From: Mesorhizobium sp.
GTDB taxonomy: Bacteria; Pseudomonadota; Alphaproteobacteria; Rhizobiales; Rhizobiaceae
Reading direction: 5' to 3'
Length of the DNA stretch: 64,000 nucleotides
Assembly: GCF_016793485.1 (NCBI RefSeq)
Contig: NZ_JAEULZ010000052.1
Coordinates: forward strand, 1 to 64,000
Position 1 is the first letter of the stretch. Each line of letters opens with the position of its first letter. Position numbers and translations under genes: made by a program. Below, in pieces: positions 25,955 through 34,720 of the stretch. The notes under the pieces were generated by a model. The model was not told the origin of the DNA. It made no database searches and saw only the letters and a list, made by a program, of their open reading frames with translations.

Positions 25955-27694
25955 ATGAAGGCTGGCGCACGGCTTTCCTTTCCATCCGGACGACTGGAAT
26001 CGCAGCCTCGGGACCGGGCCGGCAATGCCGTCGTGGCACTTCGTCGCGGTTTCGTCGGCCTCATCGGCCTGTCCGCTGTCTTCAACCTGTTTATGCTGAC
26101 CGGCTCCCTCTTCATGCTGCAGGTTTATGACAGGGTGCTGACAAGCCGAAGCGTGCCGACGCTGGTGGCGCTTTTCCTGCTTGTCACCGGCATTTACGTT
26201 GCGCTTGCTGCGCTCGATACGGTCAGGCTGCGGCTGTCGACCCGAATCGCCGACTGGTTCGGCGAGGAAATCGGCTCCGCGGTCGCGGGTCTTGCCCTGG
26301 CGTGGCCGGTGTTCGGAGGTGAACGAACGGCCAGTCCGATACAGGATTTCGATCGCCTGCGCGGCTTCATCGGCTCGCCAGCCGCCATCGCTCTAAGCGA
26401 CCTGCCGTGGTTGCCGATTTACCTCGCCGTCGCCTTCATGTTTCATCCGCAGCTTGGCGCCCTGGCGCTTGCCGGCGTGCTTATCCTGTTCGGGCTAGCC
26501 GTGATCGGCGACCAGCTGGCGCAAACGCCCGTGAGCGCCGCCAACAACGCCGCTGCACGGCGCTCCAGATTGCTCGCCGTTGGCGAGCATACGGCAGAGA
26601 CAATCGCTGGCCTCGGCATGCGCGATGCCTGGCTGCGACGATACGAGCAGGCCGACGAGGCGTTGCGCGCGGCCGGGCGCGAAGCCTCCGACCGCATGGC
26701 CGTCTTCGTCGGCGCATCGCGCGGCATCAGGCTCCTCCTCCAATCCGCATCGCTCGCCCTCGGGGCATGGCTTGCACTGCAAAACGAGATCACGCCCGGC
26801 ATGATCATCGCGGTGTCCATCATTACGGCGCGCGCGCTCGCTCCGGTCGAACAGGCGATCGGCCACTGGCGCGCTTTCGTCTCGGCGCGCCAGAGCTGGG
26901 CGAGGCTTCGTGGCCAGATCGGCTCTGCGGAAAAAACGGACGAGCAGCGAACGCGCCTGCCGCGGCCGAAATCGTCCCTCGAAGTCGCGGACCTGTCTGT
27001 CGCCACGCCCGGGACGGACGGGCTTCTGCTGAAGGGCGTCAACTTCGCGCTGGACGCAGGCGGCAGTCTCGGGGTGATCGGTCCAAGTGGCGCGGGCAAA
27101 TCGACGCTGGCGCGCGCTTTGGCCGGCGTGCTTGCCCCTGCCGGCGGCAGCATCCGGCTCGACGGCGCGGAACTCTCGCACTGGCGGCCCGATCAGTTCG
27201 CACGTTATGTGGGCTATCTGCCGCAGGACGTGCATCTGTTCGACGGCACGGTGGCGGAGAACATCGCGCGGCTCGCAACCAATCCCGATCCGGGTGCGAT
27301 CATCGCGGCTGCGGGCAAGGCAAACGCGCACGACCTGATCGCCAGGCTACCCGATGGCTACGACACCCGGCTGGGCCAAGGCGGCGTGATGCTTTCGGCC
27401 GGGCAGAGGCAGCGAATCGGACTGGCGCGGGCGCTGTTCGGCTCGCCGTTCCTTATCGTGCTCGACGAGCCAACCGCTGCGCTCGACGCCGAAGGGGACG
27501 AAGCCCTGCGCAAGGCGGTCGAGGACGCGCGCGCCGCACGTTCGATCGTCATCGTCGTCGCGCACAGGCCCAGCGCGATCGCCGGCTGTGAGTGCCTGCT
27601 GGTGCTCTCCGAGGGAAGGCAGGCCGCTTTCGGCACCCGCAGCGAGATCCTGCGCGAAAGCGGCAGAGTCGCGCCAAGGGCGGCGGCATCGTGA
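25955..27694 (+). CDS. prsD: type I secretion ABC transporter (PrsD-like permease/ATPase)
   Basis: 579 aa. Six membrane segments in the N-terminal half (about 20-320) are followed by an ABC ATPase domain: Walker A GPSGAGKST, signature LSAGQRQR and Walker B LIVLDEPT. There is no C39 peptidase domain, which fits the RTX-toxin/PrsD/AprD class. It powers export of RTX proteins straight to the medium; the likely substrate is the GH16/RTX protein at 6704-9379. The ATG at 25955 has GAGG 6 bases upstream; longer in-frame starts have no good site. It overlaps the next gene by 4 bases (GTGA). Confidence 0.93.
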   Translation: MKAGARLSFPSGRLESQPRDRAGNAVVALRRGFVGLIGLSAVFNLFMLTGSLFMLQVYDRVLTSRSVPTLVALFLLVTGIYVALAALDTVRLRLSTRIADWFGEEIGSAVAGLALAWPVFGGERTASPIQDFDRLRGFIGSPAAIALSDLPWLPIYLAVAFMFHPQLGALALAGVLILFGLAVIGDQLAQTPVSAANNAAARRSRLLAVGEHTAETIAGLGMRDAWLRRYEQADEALRAAGREASDRMAVFVGASRGIRLLLQSASLALGAWLALQNEITPGMIIAVSIITARALAPVEQAIGHWRAFVSARQSWARLRGQIGSAEKTDEQRTRLPRPKSSLEVADLSVATPGTDGLLLKGVNFALDAGGSLGVIGPSGAGKSTLARALAGVLAPAGGSIRLDGAELSHWRPDQFARYVGYLPQDVHLFDGTVAENIARLATNPDPGAIIAAAGKANAHDLIARLPDGYDTRLGQGGVMLSAGQRQRIGLARALFGSPFLIVLDEPTAALDAEGDEALRKAVEDARAARSIVIVVAHRPSAIAGCECLLVLSEGRQAAFGTRSEILRESGRVAPRAAAS

Positions 27695-29007
27695 CGACGC
27701 AGCACGGCATGGCTCCCAGCCGACGCTCGGTGACGCTGGAACTTATCCTCGGCGCGCTGATCTGCGGCGTTCTGCTTGGAGGCGTCGGGGGCTGGGCAGC
27801 GACCACCAATCTCGACGGCGCGATCGTTGCGCGTGGCCAGCTCGCCGTCAGCGGCAACGTCAAGCAGGTGCAGCATCGCGATGGCGGCATCGTCGAACGC
27901 ATCCTCGTGCGCGACGGGATGCGGGTCGAGGCCGGCGACGAGATGCTGCGCCTCGACGACACGGCGCTGCGCGGCAACTACGCCATCGTGGAAGCCCAAC
28001 TCGTCGATCTCGTCGCAAAACGACGGCGCCTTCAGGCCGAGCAACTCGGCGTAACGGACATGGCGGATACCACCCCGTTTACGGCGCTTGACGGGCTCGA
28101 CAGCGAGCTGTCGCGCGCGCTAGCGGCCGAAACCGCCTTGTTCCAGGCGCGCCGCACCGCGATCGCCGGGCAGAAGGCCGGCATCGCCGAGCAGATCAAC
28201 CAGCTCAAGGCAGGCGTTGGCGGGCTGGATGCGCGGCTAGGCGCGACGCGCGAGCAAGTGCGGCTGATCGGTCTGGAAGTGAAAAGCACGCAGTCGCTGA
28301 TGGACCAGGGCCTTACCACGCAACGGCAACTGCTGACCCTGCAGCGCGCGCAGGCAGAGCTCAACGGCACCATCGGGCAGATCGAGACCGAGATCGCGCA
28401 ATCCAACATCGCCATCAGCCGCAGCGGGCTGGAAATCTCGCAGATCGACCTCGTACAGCGCGAACAGGCCGAACGCGACCTCCGCGAGGTCGATTCGCGC
28501 ATCGCCGAACTCATGGAGCGCCGTATCGCCGCGCGCGACCAGCTCGACCGGCTTGTGGTGCGCGCGCCGCAGACCGGTCTCGTCAGTCAGCTCGCCGTGC
28601 ATACGATCGGCGGCGTCATTGCGCCGGGCGCGACCGTCGCATTGATCGTGCCCGATGGCGACCAGCTCGTCGTCGAGGCCCGCGTGCGCCCGACCGACAT
28701 CGACATGGCTTCCGTCGGGCAGAGTGCGGAGATCAGGCTTCAGACCGTCGACGCGCGCCTGCTACCGCCTTTCGACGGCAAGGTCACATCGCTCTCTGCC
28801 GATGTGATCGTCCAGCCGCAAACGCGGGACGCCTATTATCTCGCACGCATCACGATCGCCGACGAGGACCGGTTGCGCAGGGAACGCGCCCTGGTCCCGG
28901 GCATGCCGGTCGAGGTGTTCCTCGCCACCACGGCAAGGCGGACCGCCTTGCAATATTTGCTTGGCCCGCTGATGGAGCCGCTGTCCCACGCCATGCGCGA
29001 AGGCTGA
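27691..29007 (+). CDS. prsE: type I secretion membrane fusion protein (PrsE/HlyD family)
   Basis: 438 aa from a GTG at 27691 that overlaps the prsD stop, with AAGGG upstream. One membrane anchor near residues 13-37, a lipoyl half (GNVKQVQHRDGGIVERILV), a long coiled coil (about 100-300), the second lipoyl half (VVRAPQTGLVSQLAVHTIGG) and a beta-barrel with the family's PGMPVEVF segment near the end. It links the inner-membrane ABC transporter to an outer-membrane TolC-type channel. No tolC-like gene is in the window, so that part must come from elsewhere. Confidence 0.93.
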   Translation: MTTQHGMAPSRRSVTLELILGALICGVLLGGVGGWAATTNLDGAIVARGQLAVSGNVKQVQHRDGGIVERILVRDGMRVEAGDEMLRLDDTALRGNYAIVEAQLVDLVAKRRRLQAEQLGVTDMADTTPFTALDGLDSELSRALAAETALFQARRTAIAGQKAGIAEQINQLKAGVGGLDARLGATREQVRLIGLEVKSTQSLMDQGLTTQRQLLTLQRAQAELNGTIGQIETEIAQSNIAISRSGLEISQIDLVQREQAERDLREVDSRIAELMERRIAARDQLDRLVVRAPQTGLVSQLAVHTIGGVIAPGATVALIVPDGDQLVVEARVRPTDIDMASVGQSAEIRLQTVDARLLPPFDGKVTSLSADVIVQPQTRDAYYLARITIADEDRLRRERALVPGMPVEVFLATTARRTALQYLLGPLMEPLSHAMREG

Positions 29008-29098
29008 GGCTGTGTCACACGACCTCATCGCGCAGAGCGGCGGGGAATGCCATAAGGTCGCTTGCGGCCGGAGCGATTCCGGCAAAACCGGGTCGATC

Positions 29099-30070
29099 AT
29101 GGCTGCACGCTCGCGCATCGTCACAGCATTGCTCTGGATGCTGACGCTCATGCTGGCGGTGCTCGTGGCCGGCACGCTGATGGCCAGCCGGTCCTGGCCT
29201 GGCGACATGGTCACCTTCTTCCAGCCGCAACTCGCACTTGGCGCTCTTCTCATCCTCGGCCTCGCGATTCTGCTGCGCTGCTGGCTGCCGTCGCTGGTGC
29301 TGGCGCTTTTGTTCGCGGTTGCCGCCTACCCCCTTTTCATCACGGACGCGCCGCTCGCTGCATCGGCGGCGACCTCGAACCTGCGCATCGTCTCGGCGAA
29401 TGTCCTGTTCGACAATCCGCAGCCGGAACGCTTCGCCGATGTCGTCGTCGCGCTATCGCCCGATATCATCGTCACGCAGGAGGCCCGCTACGATTGGCCG
29501 GAGGTGCTGCGCGCGCTGCCCGGCTATCCGTATCTCGTCGGCCCGCAGCTCTATCGCTGGAACAGCAATCTGGTGGTGAGCCGCTACCCGATGCGCGCGC
29601 GCATGGTGCCCGACATGCCACCCTCCGGCCTCGCGCTCGGCGGCGGGCTTGCGATGCGAGTCGAGGTCGACGTGCCCGGTCGCGACCGGCCGCTCGTCAT
29701 CTACGCGGCGCACGCACCGACGCCGCGCACGCTGGCCGGCTGGGAGGCGCGCAACCTCTATCTCGACACGCTGGCCGAACGCATCGCCGCGGAGCCGGAA
29801 GGCACGCAGGTCATCCTCGCGGCCGACTGGAACACGCCCGTCTGGTCGCCGGCCTATCCGCGCACGCTGTTTCTGTCGGGGCTTGAGGCGACCGAGCGCT
29901 CAGCGTGGCCAGCCGCCACACGTCTGTTTGCCACAATCTTCGGCATCAACATCGGCACGCCGATTGATAATATCGCGGTGTCGCGAGGCATTGGCGTGAA
30001 GGACCATTTTCTCGGCCCGAACTACGGGTCGGACCACCTGCCGGTCGTCGCCGATCTTGAGCTGCCCTGA
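29099..30070 (+). CDS. membrane-anchored endonuclease/exonuclease/phosphatase family protein
   Basis: 323 aa. Three hydrophobic segments (about 7-95) precede an EEP domain: LRIVSANVLFDN, IIVTQEARYDW with the metal-binding Glu, AAHAPTP, ILAADWNTP and a C-terminal GSDHLPVVADLEL with the catalytic Asp-His pair. Members act as nucleases, sphingomyelinases or phosphatases; substrate unknown here. It follows prsE by under 100 bases. An in-frame GTG at 29012 with AAGG upstream is an alternative start and would tie it more tightly to prsE. Confidence 0.82.
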   Translation: MAARSRIVTALLWMLTLMLAVLVAGTLMASRSWPGDMVTFFQPQLALGALLILGLAILLRCWLPSLVLALLFAVAAYPLFITDAPLAASAATSNLRIVSANVLFDNPQPERFADVVVALSPDIIVTQEARYDWPEVLRALPGYPYLVGPQLYRWNSNLVVSRYPMRARMVPDMPPSGLALGGGLAMRVEVDVPGRDRPLVIYAAHAPTPRTLAGWEARNLYLDTLAERIAAEPEGTQVILAADWNTPVWSPAYPRTLFLSGLEATERSAWPAATRLFATIFGINIGTPIDNIAVSRGIGVKDHFLGPNYGSDHLPVVADLELP

Positions 30071-30083
30071 CCTTTGTTCTTGG

Positions 30084-30935
30084 TCAGGCCGCAACCGCCG
30101 GCCTGGCTGCCAGCGCCGCGACCGCATCCTCCAGATGGCGCACGCTCGACGTGCCCAGCACCACCGATGTCACGCAGGCGCGATCCGCGGCCTGTCGCAG
30201 CGCCCTTGCAGGGGGTACGCCCGGCTGGAGGCGCATGACCTCTCGCGCCAGCACGCCGATCCGACGCTTGCCAATCGTTTCCGACAAACCTGATTCCATC
30301 GCCGCGTCGATGACATCGAGCGGCAGTTCGAGAAGCTCGGCGCCGGGAATGGCGAGCGCCGCCTCAAGTGCCGGCACGTCGTCGCATGAGATGCCGAAAT
30401 GACGAACTTTCCCAGCTTTCTTCAGCGCCGCCAGCGCCTCCCCGACCTCGGGGCGAATCGCCGATGCGGGAGGACTGTGCAGCAAAAGCGCATCCAGATG
30501 ATCGAAGCCGAGCCGGCGCAGACTGGCCTCTGCCGCCTGCGTGATATGAGCCGGCGAAAAGTCGGTCCCGAGATTGCCGTCACGCTGGCCGACGACAGCG
30601 CCCTTCGCCGCTTTCGCCTTGGCCAGCAGCGGCTTCAGGATCGGCTTCAACGGCCGCATGAGCTGCATCTTACGGGAAAATTTTTTGCCGGCTTTCGTGA
30701 CCACGAATGCGCTGGCGCGCCGGCCTTTCAGCAGTCGGCCGATCTCACGTTCGCTGTCGCCCTGTCCATAGATGTCGGCCGTGTCGAAAAGGTTGACGCC
30801 CAAGTCCAGCGACCGCTCCAGAAGCGCCCTTATTTCGCGCATCGGCACCTTATTGCCCAGCGAGCCGATCTTGCTGCAGCCCAGCCCCAGAACAGGCAAG
30901 CCCTTGTTATCGTTTCCGAATTCGCGTCGCATCAT
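30084..30935 (-). CDS. aldo/keto reductase
   Basis: 283 aa, typical of short bacterial AKRs. The catalytic tetrad is visible: Asp and Tyr in NLFDTADIYG, Lys in VVTKAGKK and His in LLLHSP. An NADP-binding end follows (VVLGTSSVRHLED). It reduces an aldehyde or keto sugar; the substrate is unknown. GGAGA precedes the first of two adjacent ATG codons. It is divergent from the GMC oxidoreductase, with box I between them, which suggests it belongs to the EPS set. Confidence 0.88.
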   Translation of the reverse strand: MMRREFGNDNKGLPVLGLGCSKIGSLGNKVPMREIRALLERSLDLGVNLFDTADIYGQGDSEREIGRLLKGRRASAFVVTKAGKKFSRKMQLMRPLKPILKPLLAKAKAAKGAVVGQRDGNLGTDFSPAHITQAAEASLRRLGFDHLDALLLHSPPASAIRPEVGEALAALKKAGKVRHFGISCDDVPALEAALAIPGAELLELPLDVIDAAMESGLSETIGKRRIGVLAREVMRLQPGVPPARALRQAADRACVTSVVLGTSSVRHLEDAVAALAARPAVAA

Positions 30936-30977
30936 GGGCAGTCTCCTTGCTCAACACGGCGCTCTTCCATCACCATG

Positions 30978-30988
30978 CTGCATCGCAA
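30978..30988 (-). promoter_or_regulatory. EPS-locus box I (TTGCGATGCAG on the minus strand)
   Basis: Plus strand reads CTGCATCGCAA, 43 bases upstream of the aldo/keto reductase start and 109 bases before the GMC oxidoreductase start, in their divergent spacer. Confidence 0.48.
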
Positions 30989-31096
30989 CCAAAACCGCCC
31001 AGCTCATGTTGCAATTGCTCACAGTAGATGGAATAAATGTTGTCGGCAACGGGGCACAAATCCACAGCGGCGCAAGCTGCGAAGGAGACGGTGTTC

Positions 31097-32770
31097 GTGC
31101 TCGGTAGCCTTTCCGACCTCAAATCCTCCAGTCAGGTAAGCGATGTCATCATTGTTGGCGGCGGCGCGGCCGGGCTGACGCTTGCGCATGCGGTGGCCTC
31201 GTCGGGCAAGTCGGTGTTGCTGCTTGAGGCCGGCGGCGACAAGCGCACGAAGACCTCGCAGGACTTCTATCGCGGCGAACTCGCCGACAAGGTCGTGCAT
31301 CCGCCAACCGACAACTACCGGGTGCGCGCCATCGGCGGCACCAGCCGTATCTGGGGCGGCCGCGCCATTCCCTTCGATCCGATAGACTTCGAAAAGCGCG
31401 ACTGGGTTTCCGGCTCAGGTTGGCCGTTCGGCCACAAGGAGCTCGCAGACTATTATCACAAAGGCATGGAGGCCTCGGAGGCGGGGCGCTCCGCCTTCCT
31501 GCCCGGTCAGGCCCTGCCCGGCGCGCAGGGCGAACTTGCGCCCGGCCTAGACGGCGAATTCGTGCGCACCACCATCGAGCGGTTCAGCAAGCCGACCAAT
31601 TTCTGGCGGCGCTACGGCGGCGACCTGACCCGCATGACCAATGTCCGCATCGTCAAGGATGCGCCGGTCGTCCACATCCAGCTCGCGTCCGACGGAAAGT
31701 CCGTCGACTGGGTCGAGGTTGCCGAACCCGGCGGCGGAAGGCTGAAGGTGCACGGCCGCTCTTTCGTGCTGGCGCTGGGCGGGCTGGAGACCACACGCCT
31801 GCTGCTCGCCTCCAACGACGTGCGGCCCGCCGGCATCGGCAACGACAGCGACCTGCTCGGTCGCAACTACATGAGCCATCTGTGCGCCACGGTCGGCACG
31901 GTTTCGTTCGCAGGTTCGCCCGAGCGAATTGCCTACGACTACGCGCAGGATGCCGACGGCATCTATGTCCGCCGCCGTCTCTGGTTGACAGAGAAGGCGC
32001 AGCGCGAATTTTCGCTGCTCAACACGACCTTCCGCACCCATCTGCCGGAGCCAGCCGACCCGGCGCATGGCGACGCCATCCTGTCGGCCATGTTTCTGGT
32101 CAAGGACATAGTTCTCTATGAATACAGCCGCAAATTCGTGGAAAACCCTGTCGGCTGGGGCGGGCGGCTTCGGCATGTCGGCAACGTCGCGCGCCAGCCC
32201 TTCCGTCTCGCGAGCTTCGGCACCAACTGGTTGCGGAAACGCACCTTCGCCGACCGCAAGCTGCCCTCCGTAGTCCTCGGCTCGCGCCAGAACCGCTACG
32301 AGCTGGAATTCCATGCCGAGCAAGCGCCCAACCCCGATAGCCGGCTAACGCTTTCCGCGGAGCGGGACGCCTTTGGCATGCCGCGCCTCAAGATAGACTG
32401 GCGCATCACAGATCTCGATCTCGCCAGCCTGGAGACCAGCTATGCGCTGCTGTCGCGCGAACTGGCGGCCACCGGCGCGGGCCGGCTCGACTACGACCGC
32501 GCAAAACTTACCTACAAGGCGCAGCGTCATGGCATCGTCGGCGGCCACCATATCGGCACGACGCGGATGTCGGACGATCCGCGCCAGGGCGTGGTCGATG
32601 CCGACTGCCGCGTTCACGGCGTCGGCAATCTCTATGTCGCCAGTGCCTCTGTCTTCCCGACATCTGGACAGGCCAACCCGACGCTTACCCTGCTGGCGCT
32701 GACTTTCCGGCTGGCGGAGCAGCTTGGCAGGGTACAGCAGGCTCAAGCGGTGGAAGCGCAGGCCGCCTGA
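31097..32770 (+). CDS. FAD-dependent GMC-family oxidoreductase
   Basis: 557 aa from a GTG at 31097, chosen because AAGGAG lies 9 bases upstream. The N-terminus has the FAD-binding DVIIVGGGAAGLTLAHAV motif and LLLEAGG; the C-terminal GMC domain has GGHHIGTTRM with the active-site His and the YVASASVFPTSGQANPTLT signature. It oxidises an alcohol group, often of a sugar or polyol. Other EPS and sugar loci carry such enzymes for sugar modification; here the role is inferred only from position. It points away from the aldo/keto reductase gene. Confidence 0.88.
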   Translation: MLGSLSDLKSSSQVSDVIIVGGGAAGLTLAHAVASSGKSVLLLEAGGDKRTKTSQDFYRGELADKVVHPPTDNYRVRAIGGTSRIWGGRAIPFDPIDFEKRDWVSGSGWPFGHKELADYYHKGMEASEAGRSAFLPGQALPGAQGELAPGLDGEFVRTTIERFSKPTNFWRRYGGDLTRMTNVRIVKDAPVVHIQLASDGKSVDWVEVAEPGGGRLKVHGRSFVLALGGLETTRLLLASNDVRPAGIGNDSDLLGRNYMSHLCATVGTVSFAGSPERIAYDYAQDADGIYVRRRLWLTEKAQREFSLLNTTFRTHLPEPADPAHGDAILSAMFLVKDIVLYEYSRKFVENPVGWGGRLRHVGNVARQPFRLASFGTNWLRKRTFADRKLPSVVLGSRQNRYELEFHAEQAPNPDSRLTLSAERDAFGMPRLKIDWRITDLDLASLETSYALLSRELAATGAGRLDYDRAKLTYKAQRHGIVGGHHIGTTRMSDDPRQGVVDADCRVHGVGNLYVASASVFPTSGQANPTLTLLALTFRLAEQLGRVQQAQAVEAQAA

Positions 32771-32906
32771 TCAATCGATCATGCTGATGTGTCAGCAGTG
32801 ATCCATTGATGGCGGATTGAAGGTTCCAAACCGCCGGCCGAACCTATATATGCGACCGCTTGCCGCAGCCTGCGGGCCGCATCTGCAAAATCTCCGGGTC
32901 GACCCA

Positions 32907-33911
32907 ATGAACGATCTCTCGATGACGGGACAGCTTTCCACGCATGCAGCCGATGCGGCCATCGATGCGCGTGGCATGGTCAAGCGGTTCGGCGACCTGA
33001 AGGCGGTTGACGGCATCGACCTCGTCGTGCCGCGCGGCATGATCTTCGCCATCCTCGGCCCCAACGGCGCCGGCAAGACGACGCTGATGCGCATGCTGGC
33101 GACACTGGCACGCCCAGACGCGGGGACAGCTACAGTCATGGGCCACGACCTGCTTTCGGCCCCGCATGCGGTGCGCGCCTCCATCGCCATGACCGGACAA
33201 TTCGCTTCGCTGGACGAGGACCTGACGGGCCGCGAGAACCTGATCATGCTGGCGCGCCTGTGGGGCTTCCGTGGCCGCGCGGCAAAAGCCCGCGCCGACG
33301 ACCTGCTCGCCGCCTTCGATCTCTCGGACGCATCGGCCAAGCAGGTGAAGGCCTATTCTGGCGGCATGCGGCGTCGCCTCGACATCGCCGCATCGCTGAT
33401 CGTCACGCCCGGCGTGCTTTTCCTCGACGAGCCGACCACCGGCCTCGACCCGAAGGCGCGGAAGGATGTCTGGCGCATGATCCGTGGGCTGGCCGATTCC
33501 GGCGTCACCATCCTGCTCACCACGCAGTATCTTGAAGAAGCCGACCAGCTTGCGGCGCGAATCGCCGTCATCGACCACGGCAAGAAAATCGCCGAAGGCA
33601 CCAGCCGCGAATTGAAGGCCGCGACCGGCTCCGGCTTCCTGCATGTCTCGCTGGCCGACGCCGCGAAACTCGACGATGCGGCGGCTATCCTCGAACGCAA
33701 GCTCGGCCAGACCGCCCAGCGCAGCACCGAGGGCGCGGAGCTTTCCGTACTCGGCGGCACCGCCCAAACCGCAAACGAGGCGCTCGCAGAACTGATCGCG
33801 GCCGGCATAGAGCTTTCCGACTTCTCGATGGGCCAGCCGAGCCTCGACGAGGTCTTCTTCGCGCTTACCGGCCAGCCGGCTTCCGACGGCAACAAGGAGG
33901 TTGCGGCATGA
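32907..33911 (+). CDS. ABC exporter ATPase (DrrA/ABC-2 type)
   Basis: 334 aa. Walker A GPNGAGKTT, Q-loop MTGQFASLDEDLTG, signature YSGGMRRR and Walker B LFLDEPTTGLD, then the DrrA-type C-terminal extension of about 90 residues. The ATG at 32907 starts MNDLSMTG; a longer in-frame start at 32817 has no good ribosome site. It overlaps the permease gene by 4 bases. Substrate unknown; homologues pump antibiotics, lipids or polysaccharides. No EPS-locus box was seen in the spacer before it. Confidence 0.9.
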   Translation: MNDLSMTGQLSTHAADAAIDARGMVKRFGDLKAVDGIDLVVPRGMIFAILGPNGAGKTTLMRMLATLARPDAGTATVMGHDLLSAPHAVRASIAMTGQFASLDEDLTGRENLIMLARLWGFRGRAAKARADDLLAAFDLSDASAKQVKAYSGGMRRRLDIAASLIVTPGVLFLDEPTTGLDPKARKDVWRMIRGLADSGVTILLTTQYLEEADQLAARIAVIDHGKKIAEGTSRELKAATGSGFLHVSLADAAKLDDAAAILERKLGQTAQRSTEGAELSVLGGTAQTANEALAELIAAGIELSDFSMGQPSLDEVFFALTGQPASDGNKEVAA

Positions 33912-34720
33912 ACCAGACTTCTTCCGCGCAACTCCTGCAGCGGGTCGAGCGCCCGCCAGCGCCTTCCGCCTTGTCCAACGCGCTCGTCTTCGGCTGGCGC
34001 GCCGTGTTGAAGTTCAAGCACGTGCCCGAACAGCTTTTCGATCTGGTCATGACGCCGATCATGTTCACGCTGCTGTTCACCTTCGTGTTCGGCGGCGCGC
34101 TTGCCGGTTCGCCCAGCGAATATCTGCAGTTCTTCCTGCCTGGCATCCTCGTGCAGACGGTCGTCTTCAATTCGGTCTATTCGGGCATGGGCCTCTCGAC
34201 CGACCTCGACAAGGGCCTGTTCGACCGCTTCCGTTCGCTGCCGATCTGGTCGCTGGCGCCGTTCGCGGGACTGATGGTCGGCGACATGCTGCGCCACCTC
34301 ATTGCCGGCGGCATCATCCTCACCATCGGCCTGATCCTCGGCTACCGGCCCGAGGCTGGCGTGTTCGGAGTTGTCGCGGCCTTTGTCCTTCTGCTCGCCA
34401 TCGGCTTCGGCGTCGGCTGGATCTTCATGGTGCTTGGCCTCCTCATCCGCACGCCGATGACGGTGATGACGATCGGCTTCACGGCGATCTTCCCGCTGGT
34501 CTTCGCCTCCAACATCATGGTTGATCCAGCCACGATGCCGGGCTGGTTGCGCGCGTTTGTCGACGTCAACCCGGTGTCGCTGATGACGACCGCGCTGCGC
34601 GGCCTGATGAGCGGATCGGCGACGGCGACCGAAATCGGGCTTGCGTTGATCGCTCCCATCGCGCTGACGCTCATCCTCGCGCCAGTGACGCTCTGGCTCT
34701 ATGTCCGGAGCGAGCGCTAA
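33908..34720 (+). CDS. ABC-2 type transport permease (DrrB-like)
   Basis: 270 aa with six membrane segments from about residue 45 and the ABC-2 family RFRSLPIWSLAPFAG loop between segments 2 and 3. It pairs with the ATPase at 32907-33911 (ATGA overlap) to form one exporter. Its stop codon overlaps, by 4 bases, the stop of the convergent aldose-epimerase-like gene. Confidence 0.9.
   Translation: MNQTSSAQLLQRVERPPAPSALSNALVFGWRAVLKFKHVPEQLFDLVMTPIMFTLLFTFVFGGALAGSPSEYLQFFLPGILVQTVVFNSVYSGMGLSTDLDKGLFDRFRSLPIWSLAPFAGLMVGDMLRHLIAGGIILTIGLILGYRPEAGVFGVVAAFVLLLAIGFGVGWIFMVLGLLIRTPMTVMTIGFTAIFPLVFASNIMVDPATMPGWLRAFVDVNPVSLMTTALRGLMSGSATATEIGLALIAPIALTLILAPVTLWLYVRSER

Noticed and set aside
26772-26782. 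TTGCACTGCAA, a full match to the EPS-locus box
   Set aside because: Lies inside the prsD coding sequence (codons for Leu-Ala-Leu-Gln) and is best explained by chance.
31037-31096. TTG start for the GMC oxidoreductase
   Set aside because: The GTG at 31097 has a strong, well-spaced ribosome site and fits the family N-terminus; the extra residues do not.
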